Shown here one piece after another: positions 1 through 7,436 of a stretch of 64,000 nucleotides of DNA (positions are counted from its first letter, which is position 1; each line of letters starts with the position of its first letter). The translations under genes were made by a program, and so were the position numbers. Source of the stretch: Pseudomonas sp. 14P_8.1_Bac3 (GTDB lineage: Bacteria > Pseudomonadota > Gammaproteobacteria > Pseudomonadales > Pseudomonadaceae); NCBI RefSeq assembly GCF_025466085.1, contig NZ_JANLOD010000019.1, forward strand, positions 24,303 through 88,302, written 5' to 3'. The notes beneath the pieces were generated by a model, which had not been told where the DNA came from, searched no databases, and saw only the letters and a program-made list of their open reading frames with translations.

Positions 1-149
1 CACATGGGTCAATCCTCTTCTTGTGCCGGGCAATTCCGGTGCAGCCATTAATGCACGGGGCGTGGAAGGCCCGAATGCTACTTTCGAACGAAGGTGTGGG
101 GTGCGTTGGTAGGGGGTGCACGCCGTCATCAGAAACACACAAAACCAAT
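1..149 (-). other. Left edge; possible start of a gene leaving the window
   Basis: No complete gene is visible. On the minus strand a Shine-Dalgarno-like AGAGG lies about 9 nt before an ATG at positions 5-3, so a gene may start here and run leftwards out of the window. Only its first codon is present, so the product cannot be named. A TTGGTAGGGGG stretch near 104-114 resembles part of the ped operator motif described below. In P. putida the ped cluster continues beyond pedI with further PQQ-related genes, which would fit, but that is inference. Confidence 0.3.
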
Positions 150-232
150 GTGGGAGCGAGCCTGCTCGCGATGAGGCCAGTCCATTCAGCAGTGAATGTC
201 GGACCGCAATCGCGAGCAGGCTCGCTCCCACA
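150..232. repeat. REP/BIME inverted pair downstream of pedI
   Basis: Two inverted arms, TGGGAGCGAGCCTGCTCGCG and its reverse complement, face each other across about 35 nt. They are the GTGGGAG variant of the Pseudomonas REP found throughout the window. The pair lies just beyond the pedI stop codon, where it may act as a transcript-end stabiliser. Confidence 0.85.
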
Positions 233-258
233 GGGGGGGGACAGGCGAGTTTCAGGCT

Positions 259-1779
259 TTAGAAGAACCCCAGCGGATTGATGTCATAGCTCACCAGCAG
301 GTTCTTGGTCTGCTGATAATGGTCGAGCATCATTTTGTGGTTCTCACGACCGACGCCGGATTTCTTGTAGCCGCCGAATGCGGCATGGGCCGGGTACAGG
401 TGGTAGCAGTTGGTCCACACACGTCCGGCCTTGATCGCCCGGCCCATGCGGTAGGCACGGTTGATGTCGCGGGTCCACAGGCCGGCACCAAGGCCGAACT
501 CGCTGTCGTTGGCGATGGCCAGGGCTTCGGCTTCGTCCTTGAACGTGGTGACGCCCACCACCGGGCCGAAGATTTCTTCCTGGAACACGCGCATCTTGTT
601 GTGGCCCTTGAGCAGGGTCGGCTGGATGTAATAGCCGCTGGACAGATCGCCTTCGAGGCGCTCCGCCGCGCCGCCGGTGAGCAGTTCGGCACCCTCCTCC
701 TGAGCGATTTTCAGGTACGAGAGAATCTTGTCGTATTGCTGCTCCGACGCCTGGGCGCCGACCATGGTTTCCGTGTCCAGCGGATTGCCGCGCTTGATCT
801 TGATGATCTTCTTCATCACTTCGGCCATGAACGGCTCGTAGATCGACTCTTGCACCAGCGCCCGCGACGGGCAGGTGCAGACTTCGCCCTGGTTGAAGAA
901 CGCCAGCACCAGGCCCTCGGCGGCTTTCTCAATGAACTGCGGTTCGGCGTTCATGATGTCTTCGAAGAAAATGTTCGGCGATTTGCCGCCCAGCTCCACG
1001 GTACTCGGGATGATGTTCTCGGCGGCGCAATGCATGATGTGCGCGCCGACCGGGGTGGAGCCGGTGAAGGCAATCTTGGCGATGCGTTTGCTGGTCGCCA
1101 GCGCTTCACCCGCTTCACGCCCGAAACCTTGCACGATGTTCAGCACACCGGCCGGCAGCAGGTCGGCGATCAACTCGGCGAAGACCATGATCGACAACGG
1201 CGTTTGCTCGGCCGGCTTGAGCACCACGCAGTTGCCGGCGGCGAGCGCCGGGGCGAGTTTCCAGGCGGCCATCAGCAACGGGAAGTTCCACGGGATGATC
1301 TGCCCGACCACGCCCAGCGGCTCGTGGAAATGGTAGGCGGTGGTCAGTTCGTTGATCTCGGCGGCGCCGCCTTCCTGGGCGCGGATGCAACCGGCGAAAT
1401 AACGGAAATGGTCGGCAGCCAGCGGCACATCGGCGTTCAGGGTTTCGCGCACGGCCTTGCCGTTGTCCCAGGTTTCGGTGACGGCGAGGATTTCCAGGTT
1501 CTGCTCGATGCGATCGGCAATTTGCAGCAGCACCCGCGAACGATCCTGAGCCGAGGTTTTACCCCAGGCATCGGCGGCAGCGTGAGCGGCGTCCAGGGCC
1601 TTGTCGATGTCAGCGGCGCTGGAGCGCGGGAACTCGGCGATGACTTCGCCGGTGATCGGCGAGGTGTTGGTGAAGTATTCGCCATTGACCGGAGCAACGA
1701 ACTCGCCGCCGATGAAGTTGCCGTAGCGCGCCTTGAAGGAAACGACGGCACCGGGTGTGCCGGGTTGTGCATAGATCAT
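259..1779 (-). CDS. pedI: NAD-dependent aldehyde dehydrogenase of the ped cluster (ExaC/PedI type)
   Basis: This 506-residue ALDH-superfamily enzyme has the full set of motifs: [12 protein letters not shown] around 163, the NAD-fold FTGSTPVG near 238, the general base Glu262 in VELGGKS and the catalytic Cys301 in [11 protein letters not shown]. Length and sequence match the cytosolic aldehyde dehydrogenases (ExaC/AldB/PedI) that oxidise the aldehydes released by periplasmic PQQ alcohol dehydrogenases to carboxylic acids. No signal peptide is present, so it acts in the cytoplasm. It lies next to pedH on the same strand but 369 bp away, with two REP pairs between, so it is probably transcribed from its own promoter. 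A half-matching copy of the ped motif (TTTGGTACT) lies about 105 bp upstream. The ATG at 1779 begins the conserved MIYAQPG N-terminus. The symbol rests on the P. putida gene order. Confidence 0.93.
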   Translation of the reverse strand: MIYAQPGTPGAVVSFKARYGNFIGGEFVAPVNGEYFTNTSPITGEVIAEFPRSSAADIDKALDAAHAAADAWGKTSAQDRSRVLLQIADRIEQNLEILAVTETWDNGKAVRETLNADVPLAADHFRYFAGCIRAQEGGAAEINELTTAYHFHEPLGVVGQIIPWNFPLLMAAWKLAPALAAGNCVVLKPAEQTPLSIMVFAELIADLLPAGVLNIVQGFGREAGEALATSKRIAKIAFTGSTPVGAHIMHCAAENIIPSTVELGGKSPNIFFEDIMNAEPQFIEKAAEGLVLAFFNQGEVCTCPSRALVQESIYEPFMAEVMKKIIKIKRGNPLDTETMVGAQASEQQYDKILSYLKIAQEEGAELLTGGAAERLEGDLSSGYYIQPTLLKGHNKMRVFQEEIFGPVVGVTTFKDEAEALAIANDSEFGLGAGLWTRDINRAYRMGRAIKAGRVWTNCYHLYPAHAAFGGYKKSGVGRENHKMMLDHYQQTKNLLVSYDINPLGFF

Positions 1780-1882
1780 GGTGGGCCTCTGTCTGGGTCG
1801 ATGCCTGTCGGACCGACAGGCGATGCACCGATACTAGAGAGCCCCGCCGGCCAGACGAATGCGCCGTTGGCAGGAGAGGCTC

Positions 1883-1897
1883 TCGTTATTTGGTACT
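1883..1897 (-). promoter_or_regulatory. Candidate PedR-type operator upstream of pedI
   Basis: TCGTTATTTGGTACT matches TACTACCTTGGTACT (at 12330) at 10 of 15 positions, and the right half TTGGTACT is perfect. It lies about 104 bp before the pedI start. It is the weakest but one of six related sites in the cluster, so it should be treated as a half-site. Confidence 0.4.
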
Positions 1898-1915
1898 GGA
1901 TTTCACACATTCCCT

Positions 1916-2015
1916 TGTAGGAGCGAGCCTGCTCGCGATGGACTCACAGGCGCCGCGGGGCGTCAGGCAGCCAGCGTCATCGTTGACGACCATCGCGAGC
2001 AGGCTCGCTCCTACA
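1916..2015. repeat. BIME (REP pair), first of a tandem
   Basis: Inverted arms TGTAGGAGCGAGCCTGCTCG and their reverse complement flank a loop that ends in the recurring CGTCATCGTTGACGACC element. Confidence 0.88.
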
Positions 2016-2032
2016 GTTGACGGCGTTCTCCT

Positions 2033-2133
2033 TGTAGGAGCGAGCTTGCTCGCGAAGAACGCCCAGCCACCGCGGGTATCCAGACAACCCGCGTCATCGT
2101 TGGCGACCATCGCGAGCAGGCTCGCTCCTACAG
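2033..2133. repeat. BIME (REP pair), second of a tandem
   Basis: This is a second copy of the same unit, 17 bp after the first, with a T in place of C in the left arm (GAGCTTGCTCG). It also contains GCGTCATCGTTGGCGACC in its loop. Its right arm runs to about 15 bp from the pedH stop codon. Confidence 0.88.
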
Positions 2134-2148
2134 GTTTTGGCGGTGTAT

Positions 2149-3924
2149 TCAGTGTTGGGCCACCAGCTCCTTCGGCAACTTGAACGTCCAGAGCATCCCG
2201 CCCTGGTTGAAGTCCTTCACGCGCTTGGCCACTTCACCGCCCCACAGCGGCACCGCGCCACCCCAACCCGAGAGCACCGAAACGTACTGTTCGCCGTCCA
2301 TTTCCCAGGTCACGGGCGAACCGAGTACACCGGAGCCGGTCTGGAATTCCCAGACCTTCTCACCGGTCTTGGCATTGAACGCCTGAAGGAAGCCTTCCGG
2401 CGTGCCTGTGAACACCAGGTTGCCCTTGGTGGTCAGCACCCCGCCCCACAGCGGCGCGAAGTTCTTGTGGCGCCAGACTTCCTTGCCGGTTTTCGGGTCG
2501 ATGGCGCGCAACACGCCGATGTAGTCTTCGTTCAGCGGTTTGATGGTGAAACCGGCGCCGAGGAATGCCGCGCCTTTCTTGTAGGCGATGCCCTCGTTCC
2601 AGATGTCCATGCCCCACTCGTTGGACGGCACGTAGAACAATCCGGTGTCGCGGTTGTAGGCCATCGGCATCCAGTTCTTCGCACCGAGAAACGCCGGGGC
2701 GACGAACACCGAGCTGCCCTTGGCCTCGGTGCCTGGCGCACCGGGACGGCTGGCCTCGTTGTAGATCGGCCGGCCATTCTTGTCGAGCCCGGTGGCCCAG
2801 GTGATCTTGTCCACGAACGGAAAGCCGCGGATGAATTTGCCGTTGGTGCGGTCCAGCACGTAGAAGAAACCGTTACGGTCCGCCGTCGCCGCCGCTTTGA
2901 TTTCCTTGCCGCCCTCGGTGTAGTTGAACGAGATCAGCTCGTTGACGCCGTCATAATCCCAACCGTCGTGGGGCGTGCTCTGGAAGTGCCATTTGATGGT
3001 GCCGTCGTCAGGATTGAGCGCCAGACGCGACGACGAATAGAGGTTGTCGCCCGGACGCAGGTGCGAGTTCCACGGCGCCGGGTTGCCGGTGCCGAACAGC
3101 AACAGATTGGTTTCCGGGTCGTAGTAACCGCCGAGCCACGGTGCAGCGCCGCCGGTTTTCCACAGGTCGCCGGGCCAGGTCTTGCCGGCCTCACCACCGG
3201 AAATGCCGTTTTCTATCGCCTTGCCGTCCTTGTAGACGTAACCCATGTGGCCTTCGACCGTCGGACGCGTCCACAGCAAGTCGCCGTTTTTCGGGTCGTA
3301 GGCTTCGATCTTGCCGACCACCCCGAACTCACCGCCAGCCACGCCGGTGATCAGTTTGCCGTTGATCACCAAGGGCGCGGCGCTGATCGAATAGCCTTCC
3401 TTGTGATCGGCGACCTTCTTGCTCCAGACCACCTTGCCGGTGTCCTTGTTCAGGGCCACGAGCTTGGCGTCGAGGGTGCCGAAGAACACCAGGTCGCCGT
3501 ACAGCGCGACGCCGCGGTTGATCACGTCGCAGCAAGGGCGGATGTCGTCAGGCAGGCGCGCATCGTATTGCCAGAGCTTCTTGCCGGTGCGCGCATCCAC
3601 CGCGAACACCCGCGAGTAGGAACCGGTCATGTACATCACGCCGTCCTTGATCATCGGCTGCGCTTGCTGACCGCGTTGCTTTTCGCCGCCGAAGGAGAAC
3701 GCCCAGACCGGGCGCAGGTCTTTCACGTTGTTGACGTTGAGGGTGTCGAGGGGGCTGTAGCGCTGACCCTGGACGCCCAGACCGTTGGTGACGATCTGCT
3801 CCGGGTTCTTGGGGTCCTGGAGAATGTCCTGGTCACTGACGGCGGCCAGTGCCGTGCCGGACAGCAGCATGGCGCTGAGCAACACACTCAGGACGAAGGG
3901 TTGGCGACGTGCGGGTTGGGTCAT
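2149..3924 (-). CDS. pedH: Lanthanide-type PQQ-dependent alcohol dehydrogenase
   Basis: This is a 591-residue periplasmic quinoprotein of the eight-bladed beta-propeller family. A signal peptide (about 1-28, ending in GTALAA) precedes the propeller. The vicinal Cys131-Cys132 pair (RPCCDV) is the disulfide that lies over PQQ. Glu199 (GGEFGVVG), Asn281 (GNPAPWN) and Asp323 are the usual metal ligands and catalytic base. The decisive feature is the WDYDG motif: the extra Asp325, two residues after the catalytic Asp323, is the hallmark of lanthanide-dependent members (XoxF, PedH), and calcium enzymes carry Ser or Ala there. It oxidises primary and secondary alcohols and aldehydes and passes electrons to a cytochrome c. 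GAGG precedes the ATG at 3924. A ped-type motif lies upstream at 4033-4047. In P. putida this gene is induced by rare-earth ions through PedS2/PedR2; that regulation is inferred here from the conserved neighbourhood. Confidence 0.95.
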   Translation of the reverse strand: MTQPARRQPFVLSVLLSAMLLSGTALAAVSDQDILQDPKNPEQIVTNGLGVQGQRYSPLDTLNVNNVKDLRPVWAFSFGGEKQRGQQAQPMIKDGVMYMTGSYSRVFAVDARTGKKLWQYDARLPDDIRPCCDVINRGVALYGDLVFFGTLDAKLVALNKDTGKVVWSKKVADHKEGYSISAAPLVINGKLITGVAGGEFGVVGKIEAYDPKNGDLLWTRPTVEGHMGYVYKDGKAIENGISGGEAGKTWPGDLWKTGGAAPWLGGYYDPETNLLLFGTGNPAPWNSHLRPGDNLYSSSRLALNPDDGTIKWHFQSTPHDGWDYDGVNELISFNYTEGGKEIKAAATADRNGFFYVLDRTNGKFIRGFPFVDKITWATGLDKNGRPIYNEASRPGAPGTEAKGSSVFVAPAFLGAKNWMPMAYNRDTGLFYVPSNEWGMDIWNEGIAYKKGAAFLGAGFTIKPLNEDYIGVLRAIDPKTGKEVWRHKNFAPLWGGVLTTKGNLVFTGTPEGFLQAFNAKTGEKVWEFQTGSGVLGSPVTWEMDGEQYVSVLSGWGGAVPLWGGEVAKRVKDFNQGGMLWTFKLPKELVAQH

Positions 3925-4032
3925 GGCGGCTACCTCTGCGGTTTTTTGTTATACCCGGGAAATTTTCCCGGTCTGGTGCAGATTCTTGAGCGCCACCGCC
4001 CTGGCAACAATTGCCCGCAGTGTTGAGATTGC

Positions 4033-4047
4033 TAGTCCCTTAGTACA
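4033..4047. promoter_or_regulatory. Candidate PedR-type operator upstream of pedH
   Basis: TAGTCCCTTAGTACA matches the reference TACTACCTTGGTACT at 11 of 15 positions. It lies about 110 bp before the pedH start codon in the only intergenic region available for a pedH promoter. Confidence 0.5.
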
Positions 4048-4090
4048 GGGTCGGAGGAGATGAACACCAACATGCGCGACCGACACGTCC

Positions 4091-4120
4091 CCCTGTAGGA
4101 GCGAGCTTGCTCCTACAGGG
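4091..4120. repeat. Minimal REP hairpin, probable transcript end of the pedF operon
   Basis: CCCTGTAGGAGC, a 6-nt GAGCTT loop and GCTCCTACAGGG form a perfect 12-bp stem. It looks like a BIME reduced to its two outer halves. It starts 11 nt after the stop codon of the metallohydrolase gene, so it may terminate or protect that transcript, although no T-run follows. Confidence 0.75.
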
Positions 4121-4131
4121 AGGTGCGGTGT

Positions 4132-5064
4132 TCAGGGGGTGATGTCGAGGCGGGTCATTTGCGCGCGCTCGTAACGCGGGTACAAATGGCTCACGGAGCG
4201 AATCAGCTCATAGCGACTCAGGCTGATCGCGGCGAAGCGATCCGGGATGGGGCTGCGGATCATCTCTGCCATGTCGCTGCCTTGGGCGGCACCCTCGCGC
4301 AGCAGTTGATCGAGCCAGCCGAGGTAGTCACGCATTTGTTCGAAGGGCTTTGCATCGGTGGCGATCGGGCCGTGACCGGGCACCACCAGCGTCCACGGCA
4401 AGCCCTGGAGGGTGGCGATGTCCGCCAGCCACACCGACAGCCCCGGACTGTTGGGCGTGGTCAGCGCCCGCTGGTAAAACACCAGATCGCCGGCAAACAG
4501 CACGCCGGTTTTCTGGTCGAGAATAGCCAGATCCGCGCCGGTATGCCCACCCAGGCTCAGCAGTTGCAGATCGTGATTCCCAAATGTCTTGATGCCAGGC
4601 GTCAGCGCCTCGGTCGGCAACACCACTTCGGTGCCGCGCATCCAGTCGCCCACCAGCCGGTACATGTTCTCGGCCATCGCATCGCCCTGCTGGTGCAACA
4701 GCTCGGTGGTGCCGGCCAACGCACCGATCGGCACATCGCTGAACGCCTGATTGCCCAGCACGTGATCCGGGTGATGATGAGTCAGCAGCACCTCGATCAC
4801 CGGTTTGTCAGTGGTCGCGGCGATGGCTTTGCGCAGCGCTTCGCCGTAGCGTTTCGATGGCCCGGTATCGATTACCACCACGCCGCGCTCGGTGACGATG
4901 AACGCGGTATTGACGATGTTGCCGCCGTTGGTCTTGGCGAAATTGTCGGTGCTGCCCTCCAGCAGCCAGGTGTCTTCGGCGATCTGCCGCGGCTTGAGCA
5001 CATAGTCGAGGTCGGCCAGGGCCGGCAGGCTCAGGCTCATGAACAACAGCAGCATCCAGCGCAT
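4132..5064 (-). CDS. Quinoprotein-associated zinc metallohydrolase (MBL fold)
   Basis: This is a 310-residue metallo-beta-lactamase-fold protein with an N-terminal signal peptide (MRWMLLLFMSLSLPALAD), so it is probably periplasmic. The zinc signature THHHPDH is present, together with downstream VPGHGP and the LGGHTGADL and FAGDLVF segments typical of the fold. The family is the 'quinoprotein relay system' metallohydrolase, which always occurs beside PQQ dehydrogenases; its substrate is unknown. The start at 5064 is chosen because AAGGAG lies 6 nt before it and the signal peptide follows at once; a frame-extending ATG at 5097 has no such support. It is the last gene of the pedF operon, 16 nt after the SoxYZ-like gene. 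Confidence 0.88.
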   Translation of the reverse strand: MRWMLLLFMSLSLPALADLDYVLKPRQIAEDTWLLEGSTDNFAKTNGGNIVNTAFIVTERGVVVIDTGPSKRYGEALRKAIAATTDKPVIEVLLTHHHPDHVLGNQAFSDVPIGALAGTTELLHQQGDAMAENMYRLVGDWMRGTEVVLPTEALTPGIKTFGNHDLQLLSLGGHTGADLAILDQKTGVLFAGDLVFYQRALTTPNSPGLSVWLADIATLQGLPWTLVVPGHGPIATDAKPFEQMRDYLGWLDQLLREGAAQGSDMAEMIRSPIPDRFAAISLSRYELIRSVSHLYPRYERAQMTRLDITP

Positions 5065-5080
5065 CACGCGCTCCTTGGGG

Positions 5081-5842
5081 TCAGGGTATGGCCGCATCGA
5101 ACTCGTTGCCGCTGTTGTCGCGCAGCATCAGGCGCGTCTGCCCTGCCCCTTCGATGTCGAAGGCCAGGCTGGGGTTTTCGCTGACGGCGGGAAACAGTTC
5201 GAGGCGGGCCAGCAACTGATCGTGTTGATCACGTAGCTCGGCATGGTTGATGAAAAATTCCGGAATGCCGCCGACCATGCCGTTGTCCATCGGATGCGCC
5301 ACCTGCACACGCAGGCGGCTGAACTCACCACGGGGGTAACGCCCGCCAAGCACCTCGCCGATATGATCTTCCCAGCCCGGCTGGGTGCGCACCACGCTCG
5401 GCGCCGTGCACCCGCCGCCCGCAGCATCGATCAGGGTCGAACCGACATGCCACACCCCATCGCGGGTCTGTACGGCGGCGCGCAACGGCGTGGCCTGTTC
5501 GATACGGATGCGGATCGACAGCCACGGCAGCACGCGGTCCAGTGGCTGGAAATCGACAATTTTCGGCAGCGGATTGAGTTCGGCCCAGGCGAGGATTTTC
5601 ACCACGTCGCCTTTGAACGCACGGGCGTCGATTTCCAACGGGACTTGCCGGGCGTCCTCGGCGAACGGCGGCGCCGACAGTTTGACCCGCTCATCGAACA
5701 CGAACGGCGCGTCACCGAGCATCTGCTTGTGATAGAAGGCCCACATCACCGACGGCACCGGATCCTTGCCAGGGTCGAGTTGCGCGCCGTGCGCGGCAAA
5801 CGGCAGCCAGCAGACCAAAAGACAACGCGCTGGCCAGTTCAC
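5081..5842 (-). CDS. Quinoprotein dehydrogenase-associated SoxYZ-like carrier
   Basis: This is a 253-residue exported protein (signal peptide MNWPARCLLVCWLPFAAHGA). The N-terminal half resembles SoxY, with a Cys in the AAGGGCTAPS segment near residue 147. The C-terminal half resembles SoxZ, with RVQVAHPMDNGM and a final FDAAIP. SoxYZ carries sulfur intermediates on such a cysteine in thiosulfate oxidisers. In this fused quinoprotein-linked family the cargo is not known. Its start overlaps the stop of the upstream binding-protein gene (ATGA), so the two are translationally coupled. Assignment is from the sequence features plus the conserved gene neighbourhood. Confidence 0.82.
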   Translation of the reverse strand: MNWPARCLLVCWLPFAAHGAQLDPGKDPVPSVMWAFYHKQMLGDAPFVFDERVKLSAPPFAEDARQVPLEIDARAFKGDVVKILAWAELNPLPKIVDFQPLDRVLPWLSIRIRIEQATPLRAAVQTRDGVWHVGSTLIDAAGGGCTAPSVVRTQPGWEDHIGEVLGGRYPRGEFSRLRVQVAHPMDNGMVGGIPEFFINHAELRDQHDQLLARLELFPAVSENPSLAFDIEGAGQTRLMLRDNSGNEFDAAIP

Positions 5843-6717
5843 GGTTGATACATCTCCGGTACGGCATAGCGCAGGCCATAACGGTCATAAATGGCTTTCA
5901 CCGAACCGTCGAGGATCAAGGCTTCCAGTGCCTGTTCGAGTGCGTAGGCCAGCTGACGGTTGCTTTCGTGCACCGCCATGCCGATCTCCCAGCGTTGCTT
6001 GCCCATGTTCGGGTAGGCGTTTTCCGCCAGCGCCACCTGCGGGTCCGCCGCTTCATGCACCTGCCAGTCGATCTCGCCGCGCATGGCCATGACCGCGTCG
6101 ACTTCGCCCGCCTTCATCGCGGCAAACGCCTGGGGTACGCCGGGATAGTGGCGGGTCATGCTGGCGAGCATGCCGTTGAACACCGACGTCAGGTAGAACG
6201 ACGGCACACTGTCGACTTCGACGCCGATGGGGTGCTGCTCAAACACCGCGACGCTGCCCACCGATTCCAGCCGCCGACGGTCATACGCGACTTGCCATTG
6301 CTCGTTCTGGTACGGGCCGAACATCACCACGTGATCATTTTCCAGCTCGCCGACATCGTTGCGTTTTTGCGCGTAGTCGCGGTCGTACGGCACGCGCATC
6401 ATCAGGTCGGCCAGTTGCTGTTTGTGCAACTGACTGGCGCGCCAGATGTAATCGCGCAGGTCATCGTCGAGCTTCTCGCCAGCGGGCGCCCAGATCAGCG
6501 TCAGGCGTACACCCAGGGCTTTGGCCAACGCCTGGGCGAGTTCGACATCCACCCCTCGCGGCTGGCCGGCGTCTTCAAAACTGTAGGGCGCGAAATCTTT
6601 GTAGACCGCCACTTTCAGCTCCCCGGCGGCGATCATTTCGTCATAGGTACGGACCTGCGCCTGCACCGACTGGCAGCACAGCAACACAGCGCTGATCAAC
6701 ACAGCGAGCAGGCGCAT
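5839..6717 (-). CDS. Quinoprotein-associated periplasmic solute-binding protein (SBP_bac_3 fold)
   Basis: This is a 292-residue protein with a signal peptide (MRLLAVLISAVLLCCQSVQAQ) and one family-3 solute-binding domain. The domain starts with LKVAVYKDFAPYSFEDAGQPRGVDVELAQALAKALG and ends near IYDRYGLRYAVPEMYQ. The gene lies three bases downstream of pedF and overlaps the SoxYZ-like gene by four bases, so all four form one operon. No ABC permease of the amino-acid class is nearby. Similar orphan binding proteins beside methanol and ethanol quinoproteins (MxaJ/XoxJ type) are thought to help the dehydrogenase mature or meet its cytochrome. I infer that kind of role here rather than uptake. Confidence 0.85.
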   Translation of the reverse strand: MRLLAVLISAVLLCCQSVQAQVRTYDEMIAAGELKVAVYKDFAPYSFEDAGQPRGVDVELAQALAKALGVRLTLIWAPAGEKLDDDLRDYIWRASQLHKQQLADLMMRVPYDRDYAQKRNDVGELENDHVVMFGPYQNEQWQVAYDRRRLESVGSVAVFEQHPIGVEVDSVPSFYLTSVFNGMLASMTRHYPGVPQAFAAMKAGEVDAVMAMRGEIDWQVHEAADPQVALAENAYPNMGKQRWEIGMAVHESNRQLAYALEQALEALILDGSVKAIYDRYGLRYAVPEMYQP

Positions 6718-6720
6718 GCA

Positions 6721-7182
6721 TCACTCCTCGACGCGAACGGTGTCCAGGTAGGTGCGCACGGCCCACAAGGCTTCCTGACTCAGGTAATCAGCCATCTTCG
6801 GCATGTACACCCGGCCATCGCGCACAGCACCGTGGCGCACCCGCTCGACGAACCACTCATCACCGGCATCGCCTGCATCGAGCATGCGCAAATCGGGGGC
6901 GATGCCGCCGGACTTGGCCTCCAGCCCATGACAGGCGGCGCAGTTCTGGTTGTAGGCCGACGAGCCGATTTCCACCGCTTTATCGTGTTCCGGAGAAGTA
7001 CGGTAAGGGTTCACCGCGGCCCAGCCATCGCCATCGACTGGCACGCCGGCGTCCTTGATCGGGGTCAGGCCGTTGGTTTCGACCGCTTGCGGCACCACGT
7101 TGCCATGGGCCCAGGCGGAACCTGCACTGATAAAGCCGGCCAGCATCCCGGCCACGAGCAAGGCGTTGCGTTTTGTTGTCAT
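6721..7182 (-). CDS. pedF: Periplasmic cytochrome c, electron acceptor of PQQ alcohol dehydrogenases
   Basis: This is a 153-residue class I c-type cytochrome. A signal peptide (MTTKRNALLVAGMLAGFISAGSAWA) is followed by one haem site, Cys81-Ala-Ala-Cys84-His85. The likely axial methionine is Met127 or Met130 in RVYMPKMADYL. The length and the residues around the haem match the cytochrome c550 (ExaB/PedF) that takes electrons from PQQ ethanol dehydrogenase and delivers them to the terminal oxidase. It is the first gene of a four-gene minus-strand operon and is divergent from pedE across 254 bp. Confidence 0.92.
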   Translation of the reverse strand: MTTKRNALLVAGMLAGFISAGSAWAHGNVVPQAVETNGLTPIKDAGVPVDGDGWAAVNPYRTSPEHDKAVEIGSSAYNQNCAACHGLEAKSGGIAPDLRMLDAGDAGDEWFVERVRHGAVRDGRVYMPKMADYLSQEALWAVRTYLDTVRVEE

Positions 7183-7287
7183 TGTTATGCCCTCAGGATT
7201 GCACGCAAAACCTCTTCGCAGAGGCTATGGCAGCCATCTTAGGAAGCGTCTCGCGCAAGCCCCATGCTGCTTTGGTGGCCGCCGCCC

Positions 7288-7302
7288 AGTACCTTGGTAG
7301 TA
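7288..7302. promoter_or_regulatory. Candidate PedR-type operator between pedF and pedE
   Basis: AGTACCTTGGTAGTA; its reverse complement TACTACCAAGGTACT matches the site at 12330 at 13 of 15 positions. It lies 106 bp from the pedF start and 135 bp from the pedE start, so it could serve both divergent promoters. Confidence 0.6.
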
Positions 7303-7436
7303 GGGCTTGTGGCGCACGCCCAATTCACGTGGGGTTTGGGAAGTCTTCCCGGCGATGGCGGGATTTTTTCCGTATTCGCGGTCCCCTCGAACGCACCACC
7401 CTGTGCAGGCCAAAACCTCCACTGGGAACTGCAACC

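Larger units (their letters stand above)
1780..2148. other. 369-bp intergenic region between pedI and pedH
   Basis: No gene is visible. Next to pedI are about 100 bp of leader carrying the ped-like motif at 1883-1897. The rest is two consecutive BIMEs (1916-2015 and 2033-2133) that reach to the pedH stop codon. Reading frames that cross it run through the palindromes and show no protein-like sequence. Confidence 0.8.

Noticed and set aside
196..1920. 574-codon plus-strand frame opposite pedI
   Set aside because: It is the antisense shadow of a gene with all ALDH motifs; long shadow frames are common at this GC content and the translation is rich in His, Arg and Gln with no domain.
1916..2133. 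Regular repeats that could suggest a CRISPR array
   Set aside because: The units are inverted REP pairs, not direct repeats with unique spacers, and there are no cas genes.
2149..3924. Methanol dehydrogenase XoxF as the identity of PedH
   Set aside because: The Asp-x-Asp motif is shared, but the context (pedI, pedE, pedS/R genes) and length are those of the alcohol dehydrogenases of Pseudomonas, and no methylotrophy genes are seen.
2137..4026. 629-codon frame opposite pedH
   Set aside because: Antisense of a quinoprotein with complete active site; the translation resembles the shadow opposite pedE (7515-9344) only because the sense genes are homologous.
4091..4120. tRNA or small-RNA hairpin after the metallohydrolase gene
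   Set aside because: It is a pure 12-bp stem with a 6-nt loop made of REP sequence, with no cloverleaf and no T-run.
7173..7436. 88-codon N-terminal extension of pedE
   Set aside because: It runs through the pedF-pedE promoter region and the candidate operator; a signal peptide begins at the 7437 ATG.
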